From NCBI GenBank assembly GCA_905235755.1, contig CAJONA010000047.1, positions 1 to 8,316 on the forward strand: 8,316 nt of DNA, read 5' to 3'. Under the pieces are notes generated by a model. That model made no database searches and had not been told where the DNA came from. It saw nothing but the letters and a program-made list of their open reading frames with translations. Shown one piece after another: positions 1-4,997 of the stretch. The position numbers and the translations under genes are program-made. Numbering within the stretch: position 1 is the first letter of the stretch; every line of letters starts with the position of its first letter. This DNA comes from an uncultured Clostridia bacterium. GTDB taxonomy: Bacteria > Bacillota > Clostridia > Oscillospirales > CAG-272.

Positions 1-22
1 TGTCTATGACTTCTTTTTTCAT
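1..22 (-). CDS. 5' end of an unidentified gene (partial)
   Basis: Only the start codon and six further codons (reading MKKEVID) are inside the window, so the product cannot be named. The start is well supported: GGAGG at 36-32 lies 9 nt before the ATG at 22-20, and an extended -10 promoter lies about 55 nt upstream of the start codon. The gene runs off the left edge on the minus strand. It is separated from the large minus-strand surface protein gene by two terminators, so it is probably its own transcription unit. Confidence 0.6.
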
Positions 23-27
23 AGATT

Positions 28-99
28 AAATCCTCCGATTTGTTATTTTTTATTTCGACTGGCAGGTCGTCTTAAATTATATCACAAATCGGAGGATTT
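28..99. repeat. 16-bp perfect inverted repeat around promoter and RBS
   Basis: AAATCCTCCGATTTGT at 28-43 is repeated exactly in inverted form at 84-99, with 40 nt between. The left arm contains the GGAGG ribosome binding site of the minus-strand gene starting at 22. A minus-strand transcript that began upstream of 99 would fold this site into a 16-bp helix. A transcript from the promoter at 76-84 would lack the distal arm. The function is inferred; the repeat itself is exact. Confidence 0.75.
76..84 (-). promoter_or_regulatory. Extended -10 promoter of the left-edge gene
   Basis: On the minus strand TGATATAAT (84-76) is a perfect extended -10 element (TGnTATAAT). No recognisable -35 lies 16-18 bp upstream, as is usual for extended -10 promoters. 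The expected start of transcription is near 69, giving a leader of about 47 nt before the ATG at 22. The TG lies inside the distal arm of the inverted repeat. Confidence 0.55.
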
Positions 100-125
100 T
101 TCCTCACCGGTTAACCTTTACTGAG

Positions 126-148
126 CCACGCGCCTATCGCGTGGTTTT
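126..148. other. GC-rich hairpin, possible weak terminator
   Basis: CCACGCG (126-132) pairs perfectly with CGCGTGG (138-144) around a 5-nt loop, and TTTT follows on the plus strand. No plus-strand gene ends nearby. On the minus strand it lies between the terminators of the surface protein gene and the promoter of the left-edge gene, so it may only be a backup stop signal. Confidence 0.4.
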
Positions 149-156
149 CGGTAGAC

Positions 157-188
157 AAAAACGGCATAGCCCCAAATGGGCTATGCCG
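157..188 (-). terminator. Second terminator downstream of the surface protein gene
   Basis: An 11-bp perfect stem (162-172 with 178-188) has a 5-nt loop. Read on the minus strand it is followed directly by TTTTT (161-157). This is a classical intrinsic terminator, about 70 nt beyond the stop codon of the surface protein gene and in tandem with the one at 214-257. Confidence 0.8.
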
Positions 189-213
189 CTGTGGAAAAAT
201 CCGCTGTTAATTT

Positions 214-257
214 AAAATGTCCACACCGAAATCAGTTTTCGGTGTGGACATTTTTTT
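214..257. terminator. Strong hairpin terminator just after the surface protein gene
   Basis: An 18-bp perfect stem (214-231 with 237-254, loop TCAGT) begins 6 nt beyond the stop codon of the minus-strand gene. Its ends are A/T runs, so it can work in both directions: seven T on the plus side (251-257) and four T on the minus side. Confidence 0.85.
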
Positions 258-260
258 CAA

Positions 261-2831
261 TTATTTTTCCTTTTTCTTAGTCACTATGGCCGTAGCTCCG
301 AGTGAGAGCATAGCTATCATTGCAATTCCCGTTGCGCCTATAGCCGAGCCGCAGCCGGATTTCGGTTCGGTTGCAGGCTGTGTTGACTCGATTGTCGATG
401 TCGTTGTGTCAGTCTCCGTGGTGCTAACAATGCTGATCGTCCACTTTGCGTAGAGAGTGGTTTCCGTCCATGTGATGAGATCGTTTTCAAAATCCCAGGG
501 CGTATCGTATTCGCCGTCCCAATATCCGACGTACCAGCCGTCAAATGCATATCCATCACGAGTAGGATCGGCGGGCTTTGTAAGCTTGGAACCATAGGTC
601 AGACCGGTCAGGCTGTTGATCGCGCTGCCGCCCATGCTGTCAAAGCTTACCGTCGCGGTGAGGGCAACGGGGTCGCTTGTCACCATGTCGCCGACTTCCG
701 AATCGCCTGCGAAAATCTTGACTGCGATATATTTGCCCGCGTCTTCGGCACGGAAGGTGTAGCTTGCGCCTGTGGCGCCGATAATTTCGGTAAGGCTGTG
801 ATGCAGCGCACCCTCCTCGTCCTCCGTTACCACATCCTGATACCACTTGTACGTCAGACCTTCGGTTTCAGGCTCGGGGATAATTGTGATCGTCGCGCCG
901 ACGAGCGTGGCGTCGTAATTACATTCAATGCCGGAAAGCGTGGTATATACGTTTGCCTTTACAGCGGCGCCTGCATAAGATGTTTCTGTTGCCGCTGCGC
1001 GGGTGTAAATTTCATATTCCGTCGCGGACGTCAGATCTTCGAAGAATACCCAGTTGTCGCTGTCGGGATCGGGCAGAACGGCGTTGTTCCAATCCGATTC
1101 GCCGACCGTCGTTCCCTTGGGAACAATGATGTATTCCTGTCCTTCAACGCCTTCAATATAGATCGAATCAGAGGAGTAAGACATTGTATCGGTGCTGATG
1201 ACAGCGTCATTTCCGGATGCCTTATCGACAGATACGGTCACGTCCACATTTTCGACTGTGTTATAGTTTTCCGCATCGGCGGGTGTAAAGTTTGCCTTGA
1301 AGGTCTTTGTGCCGACGTCACCGACGCTTTGAGTACTGTCCGCCCAAGTCCAGCCGTCGGGCAGTGCCACGTCCGCAAGAGTCTGCCCGCATGCAGCGGT
1401 CAGGCCGGTGGGTACGGTGTAGGTCGCGTCAGCCTTAGCGATAGTGAAGGTTCCGTTTTTCACCGTTATGGTATAGTTCGGGTTTCTAAGCAATTTCGCC
1501 TTGATAGCGTATTCACCCGCATTTTCGCCTTCATCGCGGCTCAGTATGTAATTGATGGTTTCTTTACCGACCGTACCCTTAACAACGGCGGTCAATTTGG
1601 GATCGTCTTCGCCATAGGTCTTGCTCTTGTTGTCAATGATCAAAGTGGCTGCCTTTTTGACGACCCTTACGGGCACGTCCAAATCTTTGATCAGGTGCTC
1701 CGTACCGTTATAGGCGGCAAAGTTTGCCTTGAAGGTCTTTGTGCCGACGTCACCGACGCTTTGAGTACTGTCCACCCAAGTCCAGCCGTCAGGAAGCCGC
1801 ACATTGGCAAGAGTCTGCCCGTATGTAGCGGTCAAACCGGTGGGGACGTAGCTTACTACAAAATCTTCAATGAAAAGGTAAAACTGATCATAGCTGTCAT
1901 ATCTGATCGCAACATATTTCGTGCCTGCCGGCAATGTTACGTTATAAAACTTCTCATATGTATTAGTTACAGTTAAAGTATCAAGGAACGTAAAGTCCGA
2001 GATATCACTGCCGGTCGTGGAATATCCCACCGTAAACATTTCGGGATAATCATAGTAAGAGTCAACACAATACTTAAAGCTGACGTTCAACTCCTTATGG
2101 ACATTCTTAAGTTCCGGAGATATCAGGTACTGCGGAGAGTCTGGGGTATTATCATACGTATAATCATAATACGAAGAAAACTGAAAATATCCAGATTTGT
2201 CCGTAGAAAACTTAGAATATCCATATTTGTCGAAACGTCCGCTGCCTTCCCGGAAATCGACACACGTCCACTTTTCAAACTCTTCTTCACTCGAGAAGTC
2301 ATAGCTGTAGACCACTGTCTCGGCAGCTGCTCCCCCTTCCTGATATACCAGATGATAGCAGTTGCCGCCCTCATCCAAAGCGAGCGCCTCGATATGAACA
2401 CGGCCGTCATCGCCCACGGTCTTCGTGAACTCGGCCGCAGCAAAGTATAAAGAAACAAAGCCATAATCGGGATCATAATCAAAAGATACCCTACTAAACG
2501 AGCGCCACATATCATCCAGCGTATAGGTCTTGCCAGATTCAACATCCGTTGCGCCCTTGTCCTCAAGGATGTCGAACGTGTAGTGCGCATCTTCACTGTA
2601 GAGATGATATTCCAAGTCTTCGTGTTCGCTCATTGTTGGTCCCCAGTCACGGTAGTCCCAATCGATGATCGTCACCTCCGTTGCGTCTGCCGCCGACAAT
2701 TCAACAGCCGGCGCATCTATCACCGGCAAACGTTCCGCCGACACCGTCAACGTCATAGCCGTGAGCATTCCCAGCACCATCACGAGCACGAGAAGCAGGC
2801 TCAGGGTTCTTGTTGCTGCTTTTTGTTTCAT
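261..2831 (-). CDS. Secreted mosaic surface protein with anchor-J-like, MBG, Ig-like and InlB-type repeats
   Basis: An 856-residue exported protein, probably displayed on the cell surface for adhesion or matrix contact; no enzymatic motif is seen. Residues 1-32 form a Sec signal peptide (basic start, long hydrophobic core, VSA before residue 33). Residues 33-170 are acidic, Tyr-rich and unassigned. Residues about 174-328 resemble a choice-of-anchor J / cleaved-adhesin jelly roll (YDFSSEEEFEKW near the start). Residues 329-371 and 473-515 are near-identical repeats; between them 394-467 match an MBG-type domain (KTYGEDDP). Residues 540-632 look fibronectin-like and 636-724 Ig-like. Residues 726-798 are an InlB B-repeat (GYAFDGWY, TTLYAKWT). 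A Thr/Ser-rich linker (804-823), the GCGSAIG motif, a hydrophobic segment and KKKEK end the chain. There is no LPxTG. Start: ATG at 2831, AAGGAGG 8 nt upstream. Domain names come from recalled family patterns; secretion and repeats are visible directly. Confidence 0.9.
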   Translation of the reverse strand: MKQKAATRTLSLLLVLVMVLGMLTAMTLTVSAERLPVIDAPAVELSAADATEVTIIDWDYRDWGPTMSEHEDLEYHLYSEDAHYTFDILEDKGATDVESGKTYTLDDMWRSFSRVSFDYDPDYGFVSLYFAAAEFTKTVGDDGRVHIEALALDEGGNCYHLVYQEGGAAAETVVYSYDFSSEEEFEKWTCVDFREGSGRFDKYGYSKFSTDKSGYFQFSSYYDYTYDNTPDSPQYLISPELKNVHKELNVSFKYCVDSYYDYPEMFTVGYSTTGSDISDFTFLDTLTVTNTYEKFYNVTLPAGTKYVAIRYDSYDQFYLFIEDFVVSYVPTGLTATYGQTLANVRLPDGWTWVDSTQSVGDVGTKTFKANFAAYNGTEHLIKDLDVPVRVVKKAATLIIDNKSKTYGEDDPKLTAVVKGTVGKETINYILSRDEGENAGEYAIKAKLLRNPNYTITVKNGTFTIAKADATYTVPTGLTAACGQTLADVALPDGWTWADSTQSVGDVGTKTFKANFTPADAENYNTVENVDVTVSVDKASGNDAVISTDTMSYSSDSIYIEGVEGQEYIIVPKGTTVGESDWNNAVLPDPDSDNWVFFEDLTSATEYEIYTRAAATETSYAGAAVKANVYTTLSGIECNYDATLVGATITIIPEPETEGLTYKWYQDVVTEDEEGALHHSLTEIIGATGASYTFRAEDAGKYIAVKIFAGDSEVGDMVTSDPVALTATVSFDSMGGSAINSLTGLTYGSKLTKPADPTRDGYAFDGWYVGYWDGEYDTPWDFENDLITWTETTLYAKWTISIVSTTETDTTTSTIESTQPATEPKSGCGSAIGATGIAMIAMLSLGATAIVTKKKEK
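1287..1415 (-). repeat. Intragenic 43-codon repeat, copy 2
   Basis: Encodes residues 473-515 of the surface protein, from VPTGLTAACGQ to TKTFKANF. In the stretch encoding its C-terminal half (1287-1358), 71 of 72 bases match copy 1 at 1719-1790, synonymous positions included. Such identity points to recent duplication or gene conversion rather than only structural constraint. Confidence 0.85.
1719..1847 (-). repeat. Intragenic 43-codon repeat, copy 1
   Basis: Encodes residues 329-371 of the surface protein, directly after the jelly-roll-like domain and before the MBG-type domain. It differs from copy 2 at only a few residues (TYGQTLANVR against ACGQTLADVA, and WVDS against WADS). Confidence 0.85.
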
Positions 2832-2839
2832 AAATATTT

Positions 2840-2865
2840 CCTCCTTATCGCCGCCATCCGGCGGC
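2840..2865 (-). promoter_or_regulatory. RBS and adjacent hairpin of the surface protein gene
   Basis: The ribosome binding site AAGGAGG (2846-2840) is 8 nt from the ATG at 2831. Three nt upstream of it, GCCGCC and GGCGGC form a perfect 6-bp stem with a 4-nt loop (2865-2850). The hairpin does not cover the ribosome binding site. It could protect the 5' end of a processed mRNA or compete with the terminator-like hairpin upstream (inference). Confidence 0.65.
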
Positions 2866-2885
2866 TTTTACTTTTTGTGTCCGGC

Positions 2886-2922
2886 AAAAAGGCGCGATCA
2901 GCCCGCGTTAAACGGGCGCACC
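2886..2922 (-). terminator. Terminator-like hairpin in the leader, candidate attenuator
   Basis: On the minus strand, GGTGCG (2922-2917) pairs with CGCGCC (2896-2891) with one G-U pair. Inside it CCCG (2916-2913) pairs with CGGG (2905-2902), leaving a bulge CTGAT, and TTTTT (2890-2886) follows directly. It lies between the promoter at 3069-3097 and the surface protein gene, so it would stop transcription early unless disrupted. The A run at 2934-2938 on the other flank lets CAAAAAG pair with CTTTTTG as an outer extension. Termination in vivo is inferred. Confidence 0.6.
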
Positions 2923-3017
2923 GTGCCTGTCGCTTTTTGAGAAAAGGTGTTGACAAATGAGCCAAGCAAAATTATGCTTGACTGCCCGACTGACAAGATT
3001 ATCGTATTCTTCATCAT
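2898..3017 (-). CDS. Putative 39-residue leader peptide
   Basis: A short frame in the leader of the surface protein gene, starting ATGATG at 3017-3012 with AAAGGGG (3034-3028) about 10 nt upstream. The peptide begins MMKNTIILSVGQSS, has a hydrophobic stretch (residues 5-22) and a polar tail ending RPFNAG. No run of one amino acid suggests a classic amino-acid attenuator. The TGA stop (2900-2898) lies in the bulge of the terminator-like hairpin, so a ribosome finishing the peptide would cover the stem and could favour read-through. TTGACAA just before the start (3026-3020) is complementary to TTGTCAA (2956-2950) within the frame, so the start region may also be folded. I do not recognise the peptide; it could equally be an untranslated frame. 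Confidence 0.35.
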   Translation of the reverse strand: MMKNTIILSVGQSSIILLGSFVNTFSQKATGTVRPFNAG

Positions 3018-3068
3018 CGTTGTCAAGCCCCTTTCCGTTAAATTTGCACCTGCATAAATTTTTGTATT

Positions 3069-3097
3069 ATTATAGCACATTTCCCGCACAATTTCAA
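3069..3097 (-). promoter_or_regulatory. Promoter of the surface protein gene
   Basis: On the minus strand TTGAAA (3097-3092), a 17-bp spacer and a perfect TATAAT (3074-3069) form a near-consensus sigma-A promoter. Transcription should begin near 3062, leaving a leader of about 230 nt before the ATG at 2831. Confidence 0.8.
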
Positions 3098-3111
3098 GTA
3101 ATAAAAACAAA

Positions 3112-3149
3112 AATTTTATAAATTTTCGAGAATTTTATAAATTTTCGAG
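3112..3149. repeat. 19-bp perfect tandem repeat upstream of the surface gene promoter
   Basis: AATTTTATAAATTTTCGAG occurs twice head to tail (3112-3130 and 3131-3149). It begins 15 bp upstream of the minus-strand -35, at about -50 to -90, and its A/T tracts could act as an UP element or a doubled regulator site. No binding protein can be named from the sequence. Confidence 0.8.
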
Positions 3150-3174
3150 CCGAATTTGCGCTTTTTTCAAGATC

Positions 3175-3199
3175 AAATGTCGGTAAACGCCGACATTTT
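3175..3199. other. 9-bp hairpin between the divergent promoters
   Basis: AAATGTCGG (3175-3183) pairs perfectly with CCGACATTT (3190-3198) around a 6-nt loop, with a T run at the plus-strand end (3196-3199). It lies between the minus-strand promoter at 3069-3097 and the plus-strand promoter at 3232-3260, where no transcript is known to end. It may be a weak terminator or a protein-binding palindrome. Confidence 0.4.
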
Positions 3200-3231
3200 G
3201 CAAAAAACGCGAAAAATTATGCGCATTTTTC

Positions 3232-3260
3232 TTGGTAAACGAACATATGTTCCATATAAT
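3232..3260 (+). promoter_or_regulatory. LexA-controlled promoter (SOS box in spacer)
   Basis: TTGGTA (3232-3237), a 17-bp spacer and a perfect TATAAT (3255-3260) form a plus-strand promoter. The spacer contains CGAACATATGTTCC (3240-3253), which matches the Gram-positive LexA/DinR consensus CGAACRNRYGTTYC at every position. LexA bound there would block RNA polymerase, so transcription from about 3267 should be released by DNA damage. The consensus is established for Bacillus and relatives; regulation here is inferred. The minus-strand promoter is about 145 bp away, too far to be the target. Confidence 0.75.
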
Positions 3261-3266
3261 GATGCT

Positions 3267-3530
3267 CGTGGTTTTGTCGCTTTATGCGAGAAGATCGCGA
3301 AAAATGAATATCGTTGTTAACATATTGAGCGGGTTTCACGCCCGACAACGCCTGCGGTGAGCTAACGGAATCGCCGCACACGTTCTATTGCCTTTGGATC
3401 ACGGGCAGGAACGCGGTTCAGGTAAAATGGCAAATCTCGATATTTGATAACCGTTCCCATTATTGAAAAGCGCCTTTATAAAAAAACAAAACCGAACGCT
3501 TTGTTTATCCCGGAAAATTTCGGTTTTGCT
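3267..3530 (+). ncRNA. Candidate SOS-induced structured RNA
   Basis: The predicted transcript from the LexA-controlled promoter has no frame with a ribosome binding site but several successive stem-loops. TCGC/GCGA lies at 3277-3289. CGTTGT (3312-3317) pairs with ACAACG (3345-3350), enclosing CGGG/CCCG (3330-3333 with 3341-3344). GCGGTGA (3354-3360) pairs with TCGCCGC (3371-3377), one G-U. CGTTC and TGCC (3381-3392) pair with GGCA and GAACG (3404-3413). A 10-bp stem at 3487-3528 could end it. I match it to no known RNA family. It could also be the leader or remnant of a lost SOS gene. Frame 3329-3466 is open for 45 codons but has no start codon and no ribosome binding site. Confidence 0.4.
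3478..3528. terminator. Hairpin with T-rich flanks, probable terminator
   Basis: CAAAACCGAA (3487-3496) pairs perfectly with TTCGGTTTTG (3519-3528) around a 22-nt loop. On the minus strand the stem ends in TTTTG and is followed by a long T run (3486-3480), a strong terminator in that direction. On the plus strand the stem itself ends in TTTTG, a weaker signal that could still end the transcript starting near 3267. Confidence 0.55.
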
Positions 3531-3762
3531 TATGTAAATCCAAAAAAGCAAGAATATTCAATTTATCAACATAAATGAACATAAAAAAGATTTGAACAGA
3601 ATTCAATATAATAACGCAAATTCAATTCAAACAAATCATCGCGCAGAGGTGTGCCGTTTATAATTTTTTGTCCGCTGTTTGTCCGCTATTTTGTGTGACA
3701 AATGCGAAAATATACAAAATGAAAACGAGCTTGCCGAGTTTTGGGAAATGGGCTGTGGGGGC
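3531..3762. other. AT-rich spacer without a recognisable gene
   Basis: This stretch is A/T-rich and holds several TTCAA words (3557, 3602, 3621, 3626) without the regular 11-bp spacing seen at the lipoprotein promoter. TATAAT at 3607-3612 has no -35 at a suitable distance. Within it TTTGTCCGCT is directly repeated at 3667-3676 and 3678-3687, exactly 11 bp apart. Short open frames after 3664, in two phases, have neither start nor ribosome binding site. Confidence 0.5.
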
Positions 3763-3878
3763 TAATGAAGGAATGAAAAAATTTAAAACGGCGGCTTTGC
3801 TTCATTAAGCGGCTCGCCGCTGTCTTCTTTAACGAGCGAACGCGAGCGACTTCATTAGGGCGTAGCCCGTCTTCATTT
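3763..3878. repeat. Module of CTTCATTA-type boxes alternating with GC-rich elements
   Basis: CTTCATTA (3800), CTTCTTTA (3824), CTTCATTA (3850) and CTTCATTT (3871) recur every 21-26 bp. Between them lie AGCGGC-TC-GCCGCT (3808-3821), a perfect palindrome; CGAGCG-AACG-CGAGCG (3833-3848), a direct repeat; and GGGC-GTA-GCCC (3858-3868), a palindrome. An inverted TAATGAAG at 3763-3770 may mark the left edge. The design is like a mobile or repetitive palindromic element. Copies elsewhere in the genome cannot be tested here. Confidence 0.6.
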
Positions 3879-3908
3879 TTTCTCGCCGGTTGCATTTCCG
3901 CCCTATAA

Positions 3909-4133
3909 TCACAAGCAAAGCAAGACGGGTTTTTCCGTTTGGCTTTGCTTTTTTTGCAGGAAACCGATATTGAACCGGCGTCCGAGACCACGCCCTGCGC
4001 AGAGCGCAGATTGAGCGGCGGGGGCTTTCTTTTCCTCGCTCTTCTTTTTACCCCATCCGAACAGATTGGAAAGTGCCGTCTTTGTTTCCTCCTTGAAATA
4101 AGTCAGAGCGCTTTTGCTCTCTGCACTTTTCAT
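3909..4133 (-). CDS. Doubtful 74-residue Lys/Ala-rich small protein
   Basis: The frame begins MKSAESKSALTYFKEETK and continues with a Lys/Glu/Ala-rich segment whose codon choice looks coding up to about residue 41. The last 20 residues read across the hairpin at 3913-3955, which is unusual for a real gene end. No ribosome binding site precedes the ATG at 4133, and no promoter is apparent. It may be a small cytoplasmic or membrane-associated protein, the relic of a longer gene, or chance. I do not recognise a family. Confidence 0.25.
   Translation of the reverse strand: MKSAESKSALTYFKEETKTALSNLFGWGKKKSEEKKAPAAQSALCAGRGLGRRFNIGFLQKKQSQTEKPVLLCL
3913..3955 (+). terminator. Plus-strand intrinsic terminator
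   Basis: AAGCAAAGC (3913-3921) pairs with GCTTTGCTT (3942-3950). An inner stem, GACGG (3924-3928) with CCGTT (3935-3939), closes the loop GTTTTT. Seven T follow (3949-3955). It points the same way as the regulator operon and shields it from upstream transcription. No plus-strand gene is visible directly before it. Confidence 0.7.
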
Positions 4134-4198
4134 TATACGGGTATTATTTCATCGCACAAGTACACACTTTTTTGCAAGTATAAACTTTTTAAAAAACA

Positions 4199-4245
4199 TT
4201 GCATACAGCATCAAGCTATGGTATAATTTGAATGTAACATTCAAA
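4199..4245 (+). promoter_or_regulatory. Promoter of the two-component operon with palindromic operator
   Basis: TTGCAT (4199-4204), a 17-bp spacer and a perfect TATAAT (4222-4227) form a promoter with expected start near 4234. From the last T of the -10 runs a perfect palindrome, TTTGAATGTAACATTCAAA (4227-4245), two 9-bp arms around one base. It covers the predicted start of transcription, the position of a repressor operator. It contains the word TTCAA in both orientations, the same word seen as direct repeats at the lipoprotein promoter. Confidence 0.7.
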
Positions 4246-4313
4246 AAGAAACCATTGAAGATCGCCATGAAAACGAAGAAAAGAATGTGATACCGATAAA
4301 AAGAGGTGATACG

Positions 4314-4997
4314 ATGAAGCTTTTGCTTGCGGAAGACGAAAGACGAATGGCGTCGGCGCTTATTGAGATTTTACGCCTTGAAAAATACGACGTGGATCAC
4401 GTCGCGGACGGAGAATCGGCGCTTTTTTCGATTGAAAGCGGTGTTTACGACGTGATAATTCTCGACGTCATGATGCCCGGAATGAACGGATTTGAGGTGG
4501 CGAGAAGGGCTCGCGCAAGCGGAGTCAAGACGCCTATCCTGATGCTGACGGCAAAGGGAGAGCTTGACGACAAGGTGACCGGGCTTGACAGCGGCGCCGA
4601 CGATTATATGACAAAGCCGTTCATGACAAAAGAACTGCTGGCACGTATTCGCGCTCTCTGCCGCAGAAACATCAACTCTCAGGACGGTTCTCTCACATTC
4701 GGAGATATTTCGCTTGACACAGGCACGGCGACGCTGACTTGTACATATAACGGGCAAAGCGTCCGTCTCGGTGAAAAAGAGCTTCGCATTATGGAGTATA
4801 TGATCGCAAATCAAGGACAGATCCTCACAAGAGAGCAGTTGGCGGTGAAAATATGGGGCTTTGAAAGCGAGGCGGAATATAACAATGTGGAAGTATATAT
4901 GTCGTTTACTCGGAAAAAGCTCGCTTTTATCGGTGCGAAAACAGCTATAAAAGCCGTTCGGGGGATAGGATATGAATTGAGGTGCGAGAGTGTTTAA
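4314..4997 (+). CDS. OmpR-family response regulator
   Basis: A 227-residue DNA-binding response regulator, the usual length for the OmpR/PhoB family. Residues 1-115 form the receiver domain: acidic pair E7/D8, phosphoacceptor D51 (IILDVMMPGMNGFE), T79 and K101 (TKPF). Residues about 124-223 form a winged helix-turn-helix ending in VRGIGYEL. All key phosphorylation residues are present, so it should be active. The ATG at 4314 is chosen because AAGAGGTG (4301-4308) lies just upstream; a GTG 27 nt earlier in frame has no such site. The gene overlaps the histidine kinase gene by 8 nt, indicating translational coupling. The partner kinase and the lipoprotein gene downstream suggest it activates an envelope gene (inference). 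The exact subfamily (VanR- or CseB-like) cannot be fixed from sequence alone. Confidence 0.95.
   Translation: MKLLLAEDERRMASALIEILRLEKYDVDHVADGESALFSIESGVYDVIILDVMMPGMNGFEVARRARASGVKTPILMLTAKGELDDKVTGLDSGADDYMTKPFMTKELLARIRALCRRNINSQDGSLTFGDISLDTGTATLTCTYNGQSVRLGEKELRIMEYMIANQGQILTREQLAVKIWGFESEAEYNNVEVYMSFTRKKLAFIGAKTAIKAVRGIGYELRCESV

Noticed and set aside
798..1976. Long plus-strand frame of 392 codons opposite the surface protein gene
   Set aside because: It is antisense to a gene with a clear signal peptide, domains, ribosome binding site and terminator; it has no ribosome binding site and its translation resembles no protein family.
3329..3466. Open plus-strand frame of 45 codons inside the candidate SOS RNA
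   Set aside because: No start codon, no ribosome binding site and no recognisable homology; an open frame of this length is expected by chance.
3602..3630. TTCAA cluster as a second response-regulator site
   Set aside because: The words are spaced 19 and 5 bp apart rather than 11, and the surrounding DNA is AT-rich enough to give them by chance.
3763..3878. Possible CRISPR array
   Set aside because: The recurring boxes are only about 8 bp, the spacing is irregular, the inserts are GC-rich and mostly self-complementary, and there are no cas genes.
3904..3909. TATAAT as a promoter -10
   Set aside because: No -35 at 16-18 bp and no extended TG; the terminator at 3913-3955 follows immediately.
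4267..4290. Seven-codon frame (MKTKKRM) just before the response regulator gene
   Set aside because: Too short and without a clear ribosome binding site; no hairpin nearby suggests an attenuator.
4287..4313. GTG at 4287 as start of the response regulator
   Set aside because: It would add nine residues before the conserved MKLLLAEDE start, which has its own well-placed ribosome binding site.
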